Of a stretch of 64,000 nucleotides of DNA, positions 1-12,014 are shown one piece after another. This DNA comes from Elephas maximus indicus. Lineage: Eukaryota; Chordata; Mammalia; Proboscidea; Elephantidae. The DNA lies in the NCBI RefSeq assembly GCF_024166365.1, contig NC_064841.1, forward strand, positions 30,124,001-30,188,000, in the 5' to 3' direction. How positions within the stretch are numbered: position 1 is the first letter of the stretch; each line of letters begins with the position of its first letter. The notes beneath the pieces are model-generated. The model did no database searches, was not told the DNA's origin, and was given only the letters and a program-made list of their open reading frames with translations. Position numbers and translations under genes: made by a program.

Positions 1-379
1 TTCAGACAAAGTTATTCTTCTGACCTGTTCTCTTTTCAGAGGCCCCTTCACTGTGCTCATTTTAGGTTCCTGCCACCTCCTCATCTCATCATAGCCTCTG
101 CCATCTCAAGAAACCATCTTCTGTTGGACATTTCCAGTCTATGTGAATACATCACACAGGCTATTTGCATCTTCAACTACCTCTTTCCTTATGGAAGAAA
201 AGGGCTGTGCCCCACTAGAGAATTTCTAGTATTTGGAAGACTTTCTGTTGTTGATGATGTTGTTGATGTTTTGAACTGGAATACTCCTCCTCTTACTCCC
301 TGAAATTACACAGACCTTGTCTATCTTCTCAAACAAAGACATGTGTGTTATGTGAGCAAATGGTAACAAGTCTTTATAA
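1..379. other. Unassigned non-coding sequence
   Basis: Nothing recognisable: mixed composition, no convincing ORF, no clear repeat edges. A short GTT-rich run lies near 247-270. Confidence 0.5.
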
Positions 380-960
380 GCTGTTCAGCTAATCGCTGTC
401 TCAGGAGAATGCAGAAGGTAGCTTCCTAAGAGGGAAGAGCACATAGCAGTACTGAGGATTCGTTCTTTCAACCAAAATTCATTGAACCCAACAATGTGCC
501 AGGCAACATGCTTGGGACTTAGGTGGAGTCGGGGATGCCAAGATGAACGAGGCAGGGCACTCACAGGCTGAGGCAGACAGAGAATCCAGCTCTTGCATTT
601 CAGAGTGATAAATGCCAGAATGGAAGCCTCCAAAAGGCACTCTGAGGGCTTAAGGCAGGGCACCGCCAGCTGAAGAGGAGATCGGCCAGGCTTCCTGAAC
701 GGGACTTCCGAAGGGCTGTAGGTGTGCCTGGTGAAGGGGCAGTGCAAGTAGATGCCGGTGGTGGCAAGGCAGGTTCCATAGCCAGGGTAGAGTGCAGTGT
801 TACAGGACGGGATGTGGAGGGTGATAGAGCCAATGGGCCATATTGAAAAGTTTGGACTCCATCTCACACTGCATATGGAACCACTGAAAGCTTTTAAACA
901 AGAAGTGAGCTGGAGAGATCGAATTTTAGCAACGTGGGAGATGGACCAGAGAAGGCTGAG
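380..960 (-). mobile_element. L2 LINE 3' region, antisense
   Basis: The + strand reads as the reverse complement of the L2 3' end: an ATTCATTGAACCCAACAATG block, then GTGCCAGGCAACATGC, and further on TTGAAAAGTTTGGACT and a TTTTAAACAAGAAGTGA segment in the expected order. The copy is heavily diverged. The ORFs called over it are chance frames. Confidence 0.7.
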
Positions 961-1310
961 AACATAGATTGAAAAAGGTACAATATGTAACTCTGGAGAG
1001 TAGATCTCAACAAGGGTGGTACTGCCTCCTGGGGTGGTGTTCTAGAAATTCATGAGTTTTTTTATTGTCAAAATGGTTCGAGGTACAGTGGCATTTAGTT
1101 AGAAAATGCTAAGATGCTAGATGTCCTGAAGTAGCAGCACAATCCCACACATGGACTTTCAAATATTGTGACTTTCAAATAAATGCCCCTCCAGAAAATT
1201 GTATAGGTGAAAAACATGTTCATAATAGTCTGAGCCCAGAACATAATTTCATTTTACATATAAACATAAAATGTCTTTGCATAAATTTTATATATGCTGT
1301 AAGGATATAC

Positions 1311-1481
1311 AAAAACCAAAAAAACCAAAGCCAGTGCCGTCGAGTCAATTCCAACGCATAGTGATCCTATAGACAGAGTAGAACTGCTCCATAGAGTTTC
1401 CAAGGAGCGCCTGGTGGATTTGAACTACCGACCCTTTGGTTAGCAGCCATAGCACTTAACCACTGTGCCACCAGGGTTTCC
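1311..1481 (-). mobile_element. AfroSINE (full-length, minus strand)
   Basis: Read on the minus strand it starts with the tRNA-like head (GGAAACCCTGGTGGCACAG, GGTTAAGTGCTATGGCTGC), continues through the GGAAACTCTATGGAGCAG block and ends in the GACTCGACGGCACTGG tail plus a GGTTT-rich end. This SINE type is known from afrotherian mammals and is the main clue to the organism. Confidence 0.95.
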
Positions 1482-1632
1482 GTAGACATACAGATCAATG
1501 AAATGGAATTGAGAGTCCAGAAATAAACACATTTATGGGTAATTGATGTTCAACAAAGGTGCCAAGTCCGTTCAAAAACGAAAGAATAGTGTTTTCAACA
1601 AATCGTATGGGGACAACTGAATATCCACATGA
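1482..1632 (+). mobile_element. Old L1 ORF2 fragment, left half of an interrupted copy
   Basis: The sequence follows the 3' half of L1 ORF2 (AGATCAATGAAATGGAATTGAGAG, then AGAAATAAACACATTTATGG and GACAACTGAATATCCACATG). The same L1 resumes at about 3756, so the intervening 2.1 kb is a later insertion. Confidence 0.85.
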
Positions 1633-2084
1633 TGACAGTATTAATTTTCTAGGGCTGCTATAACAAAGTAGCACAAACTGGATGGCTTAAAACAACAGCA
1701 CTTAATTCTCTCACACAGTTCTGGAGGCCAGAAGTCTGAAATCAGGGTGTTGGCAGGGCCACCCTCTCTCTGAAGGCTCTAGGGAAGATTCTTCCTCGCT
1801 TCTCCCTGACTGGCAGTGGTTGCCCACAGTCCTTGGCATTCCTTGGCTTGTAGCTACATCACTCCAATTTTTGCCATTTCCTCCATCTTCACTTGGTCAT
1901 CTTCCCTCTGTGTGTGTCCATCTGTCTCCAAATTTCTCTCTCCTTATAAAAACACCAGTCATTGGATTAGGGTCCTCGATTCTATCTACAAAGACTTTCT
2001 TTCCAAATAAGGTCACATTGAGAGACAGAGCAGGTTAGGACTTGAACATATATTTCTAGGGGGCACAATTCAATCCACAAAAGT
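1633..2084 (-). mobile_element. MaLR (MLT1/MST-like) LTR
   Basis: Reverse complement of a mammalian-apparent LTR retrotransposon LTR. It opens with TTAATTTTCTAGGGCTGC, passes through AACAACAGCACTTAATTCTC and CAGTTCTGGAGGCCAGAAG, and closes with GGGGGCACAATTCAATCCAC. Non-coding and diverged. Confidence 0.85.
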
Positions 2085-3755
2085 CTGCCCTCTGCTCCAC
2101 TAAAATTTATATTGCTCCTACATGCAAAATACATTCACATACCAAAAGTCTTAACCCATTTGTGATGGGTAAGATTGTGTGTCAACTTGGCTGGGCCATG
2201 GTTCTCAGTATTTTGGCAGTTGTACAATGTTATGACCACTTCCCTGTTGAAATCTGATATGTGATCACCCCCATGATGGAATCTGCTAAGTGGTACTGTC
2301 AGGGGAGGGGCCTGTGGCAGCTCACCGCCCCCTCAGCCTTCATCTCTCCCCCTTCTGCCACCTACTTCCTTCCTGCTCACCTTGCAAAGTTATTGGCTTG
2401 TTCTGGATCCAGCAGCTATCCTTTGTCTGACCTCTCGTTCTTGGGACTTGAGCTAGCAGCTTACCTGTCCATCTTGGTATTCATTGATCTTCATGGCCTA
2501 CAAACAAGAGTTCTGTTCCCCAGCCTGTCTATCTTGGGTTCTCCAGCCCCTGCAGCTACATGAATCGGGAGAAACCTTGCAGTCTTGCCTGCTGACCTAG
2601 GGGATTCCTCAACCTTCACAGGTTGTGAGTGGGAGCCCTGCTCTCCAACCTGTTTATCTTGGGTTCACCAGCTTCTGCAGTTCCATGAATTGGGAAAGGC
2701 CTCTATCCTGATCCAAGGACTTGGGACGTTCCAACTCCGACAATCAAGTGAGCTGTTTCCTTGATATAAATCTCTCTCTATATATTTATACTGGCTTTGC
2801 TTCTCTAGAGAATCCACCCTAAGACACAATTCCATTGTCAACTCTTAATACAAAATCTCATCTAAATATTACCAACTCAAAAAGTTCCAAATTTTATCAT
2901 CTAAATCAGGTATGGGTGAGACTCTGGGTATGAACCGTCCTGAAGCAAAATTCTTCTCCATCTGTGGAGAAGAAACTAGAAACTAGAAAACAAGTTATCT
3001 GCTTCCAAAATATAGTAGTGGGACATGCAGAAAATAGACATTCCCATTCTAAAAGGGAGAAAATGGAAGGAATAAGGGGGTCACTTGTCCCAAGCAAGTT
3101 CAAAACTTGGTAGGAAAAATTCCATTAGGTTCCTAGGCCTGAGAATAATCCTGTGGCTGGGTGTTCCACCCTCTGGGCCCCGAGAGGTTCTATCGGCCCC
3201 AGCCTCTGGGTCCCTAAGTCTGCCCTTTGTGGCTTCTGCAGCTATGACTTTACCCTCGCAGTTATTCTTCCCTCATTTTATCCTTTCTTTGTCCCTTTCA
3301 GTCCAGGCTGGCAGTGTTTCTGCTGATACAACATTCTCAAAAGTTTTATAGGTCTTTTGTGGGTATCAAGGGGGTCCACACCATTAGAAATGTGGGTTCT
3401 CCACAGATCCTTCCTGGATAATCCCATCTCTAATTCTAGCTTCTACTGGGATAGTTATTGGATCCCTAAGTCACACACCTAATCTCTTTAGCAAATGGTT
3501 ATTCATCCACACCCTTGGTGTCCTCTGCAGGGCATGTTTTCTCATCTTTTGAGATATGGATAAGCCAAGATTTTCCCAAATATCAGGGCCTGGTTCCTTT
3601 TTGCGTGACAGTTCCTTCCTAAATTTATTGTTTTCCTCTTGAATTTTACTATAAGCTGTAAGGAGAAACCAGATTGCACCCTCAACCTTTTACTTGGAAA
3701 TCATCAGTTTCAGCATATACTTTGGGGGGACACAATTCAACTCACAAGAGACCCC
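2085..3755 (-). mobile_element. MaLR internal region, with an LTR insertion inside
   Basis: The flanks of the 2161-2826 LTR read as antisense MST/THE1-like internal sequence, for example CATCTAAATCAGGTATGGGTG near 2899 and GACATTCCCATTCTAAAAGG near 3038. A piece resembling an LTR end (GGGGACACAATTCAACTCAC) sits near 3725. No gag or pol frame survives. These non-LTR-end boundaries are approximate. Confidence 0.65.
2161..2826 (+). mobile_element. ERVL/MLT2-like solo LTR, copy 1
   Basis: Starts TGTGATGGGTAAGATTGTGT and ends CTAGAGAATCCACCCTAAGACA, the layout of MLT2-type ERVL LTRs. The flanking pentamers CCATT (2156-2160) and CAATT (2827-2831) differ at one base and are a plausible 5-bp target duplication. 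Two relatives lie at 49198-50040 and 59030-59504. No internal retroviral genes are attached. Confidence 0.8.
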
Positions 3756-4955
3756 CTACTTCACACTATATACAACAATTAATTCAAAATGGATCAAAGA
3801 CCTAAATGTAGGAGCTAAAACTCTTAGCAGAAAAAATAGGTGTAAATGTTCATGACCTTAAATTAGGCAAAGATTTCTTAGATATGACACCAAAACCATA
3901 AGTGATAAAAGAAAAAAACAGGTAAACTGGATTACATCAAAATTTAAAACTTATGTATTGCAAACAATACCATCAAGAAAGTAAAAACACAAGCCACAGA
4001 ATGGGAGAAAATATTTCCAAATTATGTAACTGACCCAAAAAATGACAAGGGACTAGTATCCAGAATATATAAGAACTTTCACAACTCAGCAAAAAAAAGG
4101 CAACCCAATTCACAAATGGGCAAAGGATTTGAATGACATTTCTCCGAAGAAGACATACAAATGACCAATAAGCACATGAAAACACGTTCAACACTATATT
4201 CATTAGGGAAATGCCTATCAAAACCACAGTGAGAGAGTACTTCACATCCACTAAAAAAAGATGGTTATAATGAAAAATACTGACTGCATTGTGAGGGTGT
4301 GGGGAAATTGGAACCCTCATACATTGCTGGTGGGAATGGAAGGTGGTACAGCCTCTTTGGAACAGTTTGACAGTTTCTCAAAATGTTAAACATAGAATTG
4401 TCATATGACTCAGCAATTCTACTCTTAAGTATATATCCAAGAGAACTGAAAACATAGCCACACAAAAACTTGTACACAAGCTCTCAGAGCAGCATTACTC
4501 ATAACAGCCCAAAACTGCAAACAACCTTAAATGACATCAACTGAGGAATGGATAAATGAATGTGGTATATCCATAGAATGGAATATTATTCGGCTATAAA
4601 AATAAATCAAGTTCTGATCCATGCTAAAACATGGATAAACCTTGAAAACAATGCTAAGTAAAAAAAAGTCAGACACAAAAGGCCACATGTTGCATGATGC
4701 ATTTATATGAAATGTCCAGAATCGGAAAATCCATAGAGACAGAAAAGAAATCAGTGGTTTCTAGGAACTGAGGAAAAGGGAACTGAGGAGTAACTACTAA
4801 TGGGTATGGGTTTCTTTTTGGAGTGATGAAAATGTTCTGAAATTAGATAGTGGTGATAGTTGTACAATTCTGTGATTATATTTAAAAACTTTACATATAC
4901 TCAATTTGAAAGGATGAATTTTATGATATGTAAATTATATCTCAATTTTAAAATT
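3756..4955 (+). mobile_element. Old L1 ORF2 C-terminus and 3' UTR, right half
   Basis: Continues the L1 left at 1632. ATGGATCAAAGACCTAAATG, CATTGCTGGTGGGAATGGAA and CAGCAATTCTACTCTTAAGT are ORF2 landmarks, and the final part (GGTGATAGTTGTACAATTCT) is an L1M-class 3' UTR. Multiple stops and indels make it a dead, ancient copy. Confidence 0.9.
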
Positions 4956-5777
4956 TTATATACGCTGAATTTTTCAGAAAAGTCACTAAGGTACAAATCT
5001 AGAGAAGATGGTATTGGGTTTAGTTTGGAAGTTTGCAAGAGTTGTTCACCATCTCAAAAAATCACTTCACCACCAAGTCCCTTGGCTGTGGTATTTGAAT
5101 CACCAACACCCACAACTTTACGATTTGTGGCTGTTGAGAACAACGATTCTATGCATCAGTATAAGTTTGAGGATTTCATTATATTGTGCTTGAGCCTTTA
5201 CAGTGTGAAGAGCATTTTTACTATAAATTAATTGTCTTCTAGCTCTTTATATTACAGAGAGTACATTGTATTGATTTTTCTTAAATAACATTTATAAGTT
5301 GGTTATATTATCTATGAATTTCATCTCAGGATAGGAATGAGAGTAATGTGCCATTGCGTTTTGTAAAGCAATGTGTGCTATAAAAAGGTAGCGATGAGGC
5401 TAATAGAATTGAAGACCATTGGCCTGTTTGCAGATCAACTCTCATTACACACACATACGCAGTCACAACCATCATTACATTGTACCAACAGGCCTTCCTC
5501 TTTTCCCCTCTGCACAAAAAAATTGCAGTCAGGTAAAATCACAGCAAGCCCAGTCTTGGGGATTTCCCTGGATTCAAGCCTTCACGCATTGGGCTCCACC
5601 TCTGGAATTAGAAGATTTTCTTGTAAAGAGTTAAAATCACTTTCTTGTCTTCTCTCTCATTCAGGCTCCCCACACTTCTATGGGTTTGGGGGGAAGGTGA
5701 TTGTTTAGTTAACCGATCCAGGTAAGTTTCCTCCCCTGCTCATGTTAAAAAAAATAAAACATGCAGGTGACCAGGGA
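4956..5777. other. Unassigned non-coding sequence
   Basis: AT-rich sequence with short frames on both strands (for example around 5373-5708) that resemble nothing I know. No convincing exon signals and no recognisable repeat. Confidence 0.45.
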
Positions 5778-6804
5778 ACCATTGTTATTTTTTTTTTTTT
5801 AATTTTTATTGTGCTTTAAGTGAAAGTTTATAAATCAAGTCAGTCTCTCACAAAAAAACTTATCTACACATTGCTACATACTCCCAATTACTCTCCCCCT
5901 AATAAGACAATCTGCTCTCTCCCTCCACTCTCTCTTTTCATGACCATTTCGCCAGCTTCTTACCCCCTCTACCCCTCTCATCTACCCTCCAGGCAGGAGA
6001 TGCCAACATAGTCTCAAGTATCCGCCTGAACCAAGAAGCTCACTCCTCACCAGCATCCCTCTCCAACCCATTGTCCCGTCCAATCCATGTCTGAAGAGTT
6101 GGCTTCGGGAATGGTTCCTGTCCTGGGGCAACAGAAGGTCTGGGGGCCATGACCACTGGGGTCCTTCCAGTCTCAGTCAGACCATTAAGTCTGGTCTTTT
6201 TATGAGAATTTGGGGTCTGCATCCCACAGCTCTCCTACTCCCTCAGGGGTTCTCTGTTGTGTTCCCTGTCAGAGCAGTCATCAGTTGTAGCCGGGCACCA
6301 TCTAGTTCTTCTGGTCTCAGGATGATGTAGTCACTGGTTCATGTGGCCCTTTCTGTCTCTTGGGCTCGTAATCCCCTTGTGTCCTTGGTGTTCTTCATTC
6401 TCCTTTGATCCAGGTTGGTTGAGACCAATTGATGCATCTTAGATGGCTGTTTGCTAGCGTTTAAGACCCCAGATGCCACTCTTCAAAGTGGGATGCAGAA
6501 TGTTTTGTTAATAGATTTTATTATGCCAATTGACTTAGATGTCCCCTGAAACCATGGTCCCCAGACCCCTGCCCCTGCTACACTGGCCTTCGAAGCATTC
6601 AGTTTATTCAGGAAACTTCTTTGCTTTTGGGTTAGTCCCAGTTGTGCTGACCTCCCCTGTATTGTGTGCTGTCCTTCCCTTCACCTAAAGTAGTTCTTAT
6701 CTACCATCTAATTAGTGAATGCTCCTCTCCCACCCTCCCTCCCGCCCTCCTCTCGTAACCACAAAAGAATATTTTCTTCTCAGTTTAAACTATTTCTCAA
6801 GTTC

Positions 6805-9800
6805 TTATAATAGTGGTCTTATACAATATTTGTCCTTTTGCAGCTAATTTCACTCAGCATAATGCCTTCCAGTTTCCTCCATGTTATGAAATGGTTCACA
6901 GATTCCTCACTGTTCTTTATCAATGCATAGTATTCCCTTGTGTGAATATACCATAATTTATTTATCCATTCATCCGTTGATGGGCACCTTGGTTGCTTCC
7001 ATCTTTTTGCTATTGTAAACAGTGCTGCAATAAACATGGGTGTGCATATATCTGTTCATGTAAAGGCTCTTATTTCTCTAGGATATATTCCAAGGAGCGT
7101 CATTGCTGGGTCGTATGGTAGTTCTAGCTCTAGATATTTAAGGAAATGCCAAATCAATTTCCAAAGTGGTTGTACCATTTGTCATTCCCACCAGCAGTGT
7201 ATAAGTGTTCCAAACTCTCCACAGCCTCTCCAACATTGATTTTTTGTGTTTTTTTTTTTTTTGGATTAATGCCAGCCTTGTTGGAGTGAGATGAAATCTC
7301 ATTGTAGTTTTGATCTGCATTTCTCTAATGGCTAATGATCTTGAATATTTCCTCATGTATCTGTTAGCCACCTGAATGTCTTCCTTAGTGAAGTGTCTAT
7401 TCATATCCTTTGCCCATTTTTTAATAGGTTTATTTGTCTCTTTATAGTTGAGTTTTTGCAGTATCATGTATATTTTAGAGATCAGATGCTGATCGGAAAT
7501 GTCATAGCTAAAAACTTTTTCCCAGTCTGTAGGTAATCTTTTTACTCTTTTGGTGAAGTCTTTGGATGAGCATAGGTGTTTGATTTTTAGGAGCTCCCAG
7601 TTATCTAGTTTTTCTTCTGCATTCTTAATAATGTTTTGAATACTGTTTATGCCAGGTATTAGGGCTTCTAACGTTGTCCCTATTTTTTCTTCCATGATCT
7701 TTATCATTTTAGATTTTATATTTAGGTTTTTGATCCATTTTGAGCTCGTTTCTGTGCGTGGAGTGAGGTCTGGGTCTTGTTTCATTTTTTTGCAGATGGA
7801 TATCCAGTTATGCCAGCACCATTTGTTAAAAAGACTGTCTTTTCCCCCATTTAACTGTTTTGGGGCCTTTGTCAAATAACAACTGCCCATGTGTGGATGG
7901 ATTTATGTATGGATTCTCAATTCTGTTCCATTGGTCTATGCATCTGTTGTTGTACCAGTACCAGGCTGTTTTGACTACTGTGGCGGTAGAATAGGTTCTA
8001 AAATCAGGTAAAGTAAGGCCTCCTACTTTGTTCTTCTTTTTCAGTAATGCCTTATTTATCTGGAGCCTCTTTTCCTTCCATATGAAGTTGATGATTTTTT
8101 TCTCCACCTCATTAAAAAATGTCCTTGGGATTTGGATCAGAATTGCATTAAATGAATAGATTGCTTTTGGTAGAATGGACATTTTTATAATGTTAAGTCT
8201 TTCTATCCAAGAGCAAGGTATGTTCTTCCACTTATGTAAGTCTCTTTTGGTTTCTTGCAGAAGTGTACTGTAGTTTTCTTTGTATAAGTCTTTTACATCT
8301 CTGGTAAGATTTATTCCTAAGTATTTTATCTTCTTGGGGGCTACTGTAAATGCCTTGATTTGGTGATTTCCTCCTCAATGTTCTTTTTGTTGGTGTAGAG
8401 GAATCCAAGTGATTTTTCTATGTTTATCTTGTATCCCGATACTCTGCTGAACTCTTCTACTAGTTTCAGTAGTTTTCTGGAGGATTCCTTAGGGTTTTCT
8501 GTGTATAAGATCATGTCTTCTGCAAATAGAGATACTTTTACTTCTTCCTTGCCAATCTGGATGCCTTTATTTCTTTATCTAGCCTAACTGCTCTGGCTTT
8601 TTAGGACTTGCAGCACAATGTCGAATAAGAGTGGTGATAAAGGGCATCCTTGTCTGGTTCCCGATCTCAATGGGAATGCTTTCAGGCTCTCTCCATCTAG
8701 GGTGATGTTGGCTGTTGGCTTTGTGTAAATGCCCTTTATTACATTGAGGAATTTTCCTCCTATTCCTATTTTGCTGAGAGTTTTTATCATGAATGGGTGT
8801 TGAACTTTGTCAAACGCCGTTTCTGCACCAGTTGATAAAATCATGTGATTCCTATCTTTTGTTTTATTTATGTGGTGGATTACATTAATTGTTTTTCTAA
8901 TGTTGAACCATCCCTGCATACCTGGTATGAATCCCACTTGGTCCTGGTGAATTATTTTTTGATGTGTTGTTGAATTCTATTGGCTAGAATTTTGTTAAGG
9001 ATTTTTGCATCTACATTCATGAGGGATATAGGTCTATAATTTTCTTTTCTTGTGGTGTCTTTACCTGGTTTTGGTATCAGGAATATGGCCACTTCATAGA
9101 ATGAGTTTGGTAGTATTCCATCCTTTTCTATGCTCTGAAATACCTTTAGTAGTAGTGGTGTTAACTCTTCTCTGAAAGTTTGATAGAACTCTGCAGTCCA
9201 GGCCAGGGCTTTTTTTTTTTTTGTTGGGAGTTTTTTGATTACCTTTTCAATCTCTTCTTTTGTTGTAGGTCTATTTAGTTGTTCTACCGCTGTTTGTGTT
9301 TAGGTAGGTAGTGTGTTTCTAGGAATTCATCCATTTCTTCTAGGTTTTCAAATTTGTTACAGTACAATTTTTCGCAGTAATCGGATATGATTCTTTTAAT
9401 TTCAGTTGGGTCTGTTATAATATCACCCATCTCATTTCTTATTCACGTTATTTGCTTCCTCTCCTGTTTTTCTTTTGTCAGTTTGGCCAGTGGTTTATCA
9501 ATTTTGTTGATTTTTTCAAAAAAACAGCTTTTGGTCTTGTTCTTTCATTTTTCTGTTTCATTTAGTTCAGCTCTAATTTTTATTATTTGTTTTCTTCTGG
9601 TGCCTGGGGGTTTCTTTCGTTGCTCTTTCTATTTGTTCAAGTTGTAGCAATAGTTCTTTGATTTTGGCCCTTTCTTCTTTTTGGATGTGTGCATTTACTG
9701 ATAAAAATTGACCTCTGAGCACCACTTTTGCTGTGTCCCAAAGGTTCTGATAGGAAGTGTTTTCATTCTTATTGGATTCTCTGAATTTCTTCATTCCATC

Positions 9801-10591
9801 CTTATGTCTTCTATAATCCAGTCTTTTTTGAGCAGGGTATGGTTCAGTTTCTAAGTGTTTGATTTCTTTTCCCTGCTTTCCCTGTTATTGATTTCCACTT
9901 TTATGGCCTTATGATCAGAGAAGATGCTTTGTAACATTTCAGTGTTTTGGATTCTGCTAAGGCTTGCTTTATGAGCTAATTTGTGGTCTATTCTAGAGAA
10001 CATTCCATGTGCACTAGAGAAGAATGTATACTTGGCTGCTGTTGGGTGGAGTGTTCTGTATATGTCTATGAGGTCAATTTGGTTGATTGTGCCGTTTAGG
10101 TCTTCTGTGTCTTTATTGAGCTTCTTTCTGGCTGTCCTGTCCTTCACCGAAAGTGGTGTGTTGAAGTCTCCTACTATTATTGTGGAGCTGTCTATCTCAC
10201 TCTTCAATGCTGTTAGAGTTTGTTTTATGTATCTTGCAGCCCTGTCATTGGTGCATAGATATTTAATACGGTTATATCTTCTTGGTGTACTGTCCCTTTA
10301 ATCATTATATAGTGTCCTTCCTTATCTTTTCTGATGGATTTGACTTTAAAGTCTGTTTTGTCAGAAATTAATATTGCCTGTCCTGCTCTTTTTGTTGTTT
10401 GCTTGATATATATTTTTTCCATCCTTTGAGTTTTAGTTTATGTCTCTAAGTCTAAGGCGTGTCTCTTGTAGGCAGCATATAGACGGATCTTGTTTTTTAA
10501 TCCATTCTGCCACTTTCTGTCTCTTTATTGATGCATTTAATCCATTTACATTCAGGGTAATTATGGATAGGTATGAATTTAGTGCTATCAT
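6805..10591 (-). pseudogene. L1 ORF2 (endonuclease-reverse transcriptase), broken
   Basis: L1 ORF2 makes the nicking endonuclease and reverse transcriptase of target-primed retroposition. Pieces appear in family order. The N-terminal endonuclease (SIITLNVNGLNA and CCLQETRL near 10500-10590) is followed by further endonuclease pieces at 9851-10422. The reverse-transcriptase core ([15 protein letters not shown] near 8600-8670) comes next, then a C-terminal stretch at 7138-7890. The natural stop, after the usual IRPLL ending, is at 6805-6807. Several frameshifts separate these pieces. At the catalytic box, positions 8515-8526 encode FAED where active copies have FADD, so the first catalytic Asp is Glu. 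The start at 10591 is chosen by similarity to the usual ORF2 N-terminus; an in-frame ATG also exists 45 nt upstream. Confidence 0.9.
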
Positions 10592-11067
10592 TTTGATGTC
10601 TTTTTTTGTGTGTTGTTTACAGTTTCTTTTTCCCACTTAATTTTATGTGCTGAGTAGATTATCTTTATATAGTGTCCTTTCCTCATATTTGTTGTTGTTG
10701 ATTTTGTTTCTGCTGAGTCTCTATTTTTTTTCTTGTATTTTATTTTGATGAGTAGGATAGTTTGTCTCCTTTGTGGTTACCTTACTATTTACCCCTATTT
10801 TTCTAAATTTAAACCTAACTTTTATTTCTTTGTATTGCCGTATCTTCCTCTCCATATGGAAGGTGTACGATTACATTTCTTAGTCCCTCTTTATTATTCT
10901 AATGTTGTCTTCTTTTATATAATAACATCACCATTACCCTGTTTTGAGCTTTTTTTATATATATATACAATCTTGCTTTGTTTTTTTGGATTTCCCTGTC
11001 TCAGTTGACTTCTGGTTGCTCTGCCCAGTATTCTAGTCTTGGGTTGATACCTGATATTATGATTTTC

Positions 11068-12014
11068 TTACCAAAGAACTCCCTTTAGTATTTCTTGTAG
11101 TTTTGGTTTGGTTTTTACAAATTCCTTAAGCTTGTGTTTACCTGGAAATATCTTAATTTCACCTTCATATTTAAGAGATAATTTTGTTAGATATATGATT
11201 CTTGGCAGGCATTTTTTTCCTTCAATTTTTTAAATATGTCATCCCATTGCCTTCTTGCCTGCATGGTTTCTGCTGAGTAGTCCGAGTTTATTCTTATTGG
11301 CTCTCCTTTGTAGGTGACTTTTCGTTTATCCCTCACTGCTCTTATAATTCTCTCTTTATCTTTGATTTTGGTAAGTTTGATTATAATACGTCTTGGTTAC
11401 TTTCTTTTAAGATCTACCTTATGTGGAGTTCGACGAGCATCTTGGATAGATATCTTTCACGATACCAGGGAAATTTTCTGCCAACAAATCTTCAACAATT
11501 CTCTCTGTATTTTCTGTTATCCCTCCCTGTTCTGGTACTCCAATCACTTGTAGGTTATTTCTCTTGATACAGTCCCACATGATTCTTAAGGTTTCTTCAT
11601 TTTTTAAAATTCTTTTATCTGATTTTTCATAAAATATATTAGTTTCAAGTGATTTATCTTTGAGTTCAGAAATTCTAGCTTCTACTTGCTCAATTCTGCT
11701 CCTCTCACTTTCTATTGAGTTGTCTACTTCTATAAGTTTATTGTTAATCTTCTGAATTTTTGATTGCTGCCTGTCTGTGGATTTTTCCAGCTTATTAAAC
11801 TTTTCATTATGTTCCTGAATAATCTTTCTAATTTCTTCAGTTGTTTTATCTGTGTGTTCCTTGGCTTTTTCTGTGTATTGTCTCATTTCCTTCCTGATGT
11901 CTTGAAGGGTTCTGTATATTAAACTTTGGTATTCTGGTTCTGGTAATTCCAGGAATGCACTTTATCTAGAAGATCCCTGGATTCTTTGTTTTGAGAGCCT
12001 GTTGAGGTGATCAT
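11068..12014 (-). pseudogene. L1 ORF1 (RNA-binding coiled-coil protein), broken
   Basis: ORF1p is the trimeric nucleic-acid chaperone that coats L1 RNA. The likely start ATG is at 12012-12014, the usual terminal region ends with a stop at 11068-11070, and the roughly 947-nt span fits the family's normal length. The longest open piece (11419-11886) has a charged heptad-like coiled coil followed by the start of the RRM (NLQVIGVPE). The C-terminal domain is recognisable at 11080-11400 in other frames. Frameshifts, one close to the N-terminus, break it. Confidence 0.85.
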
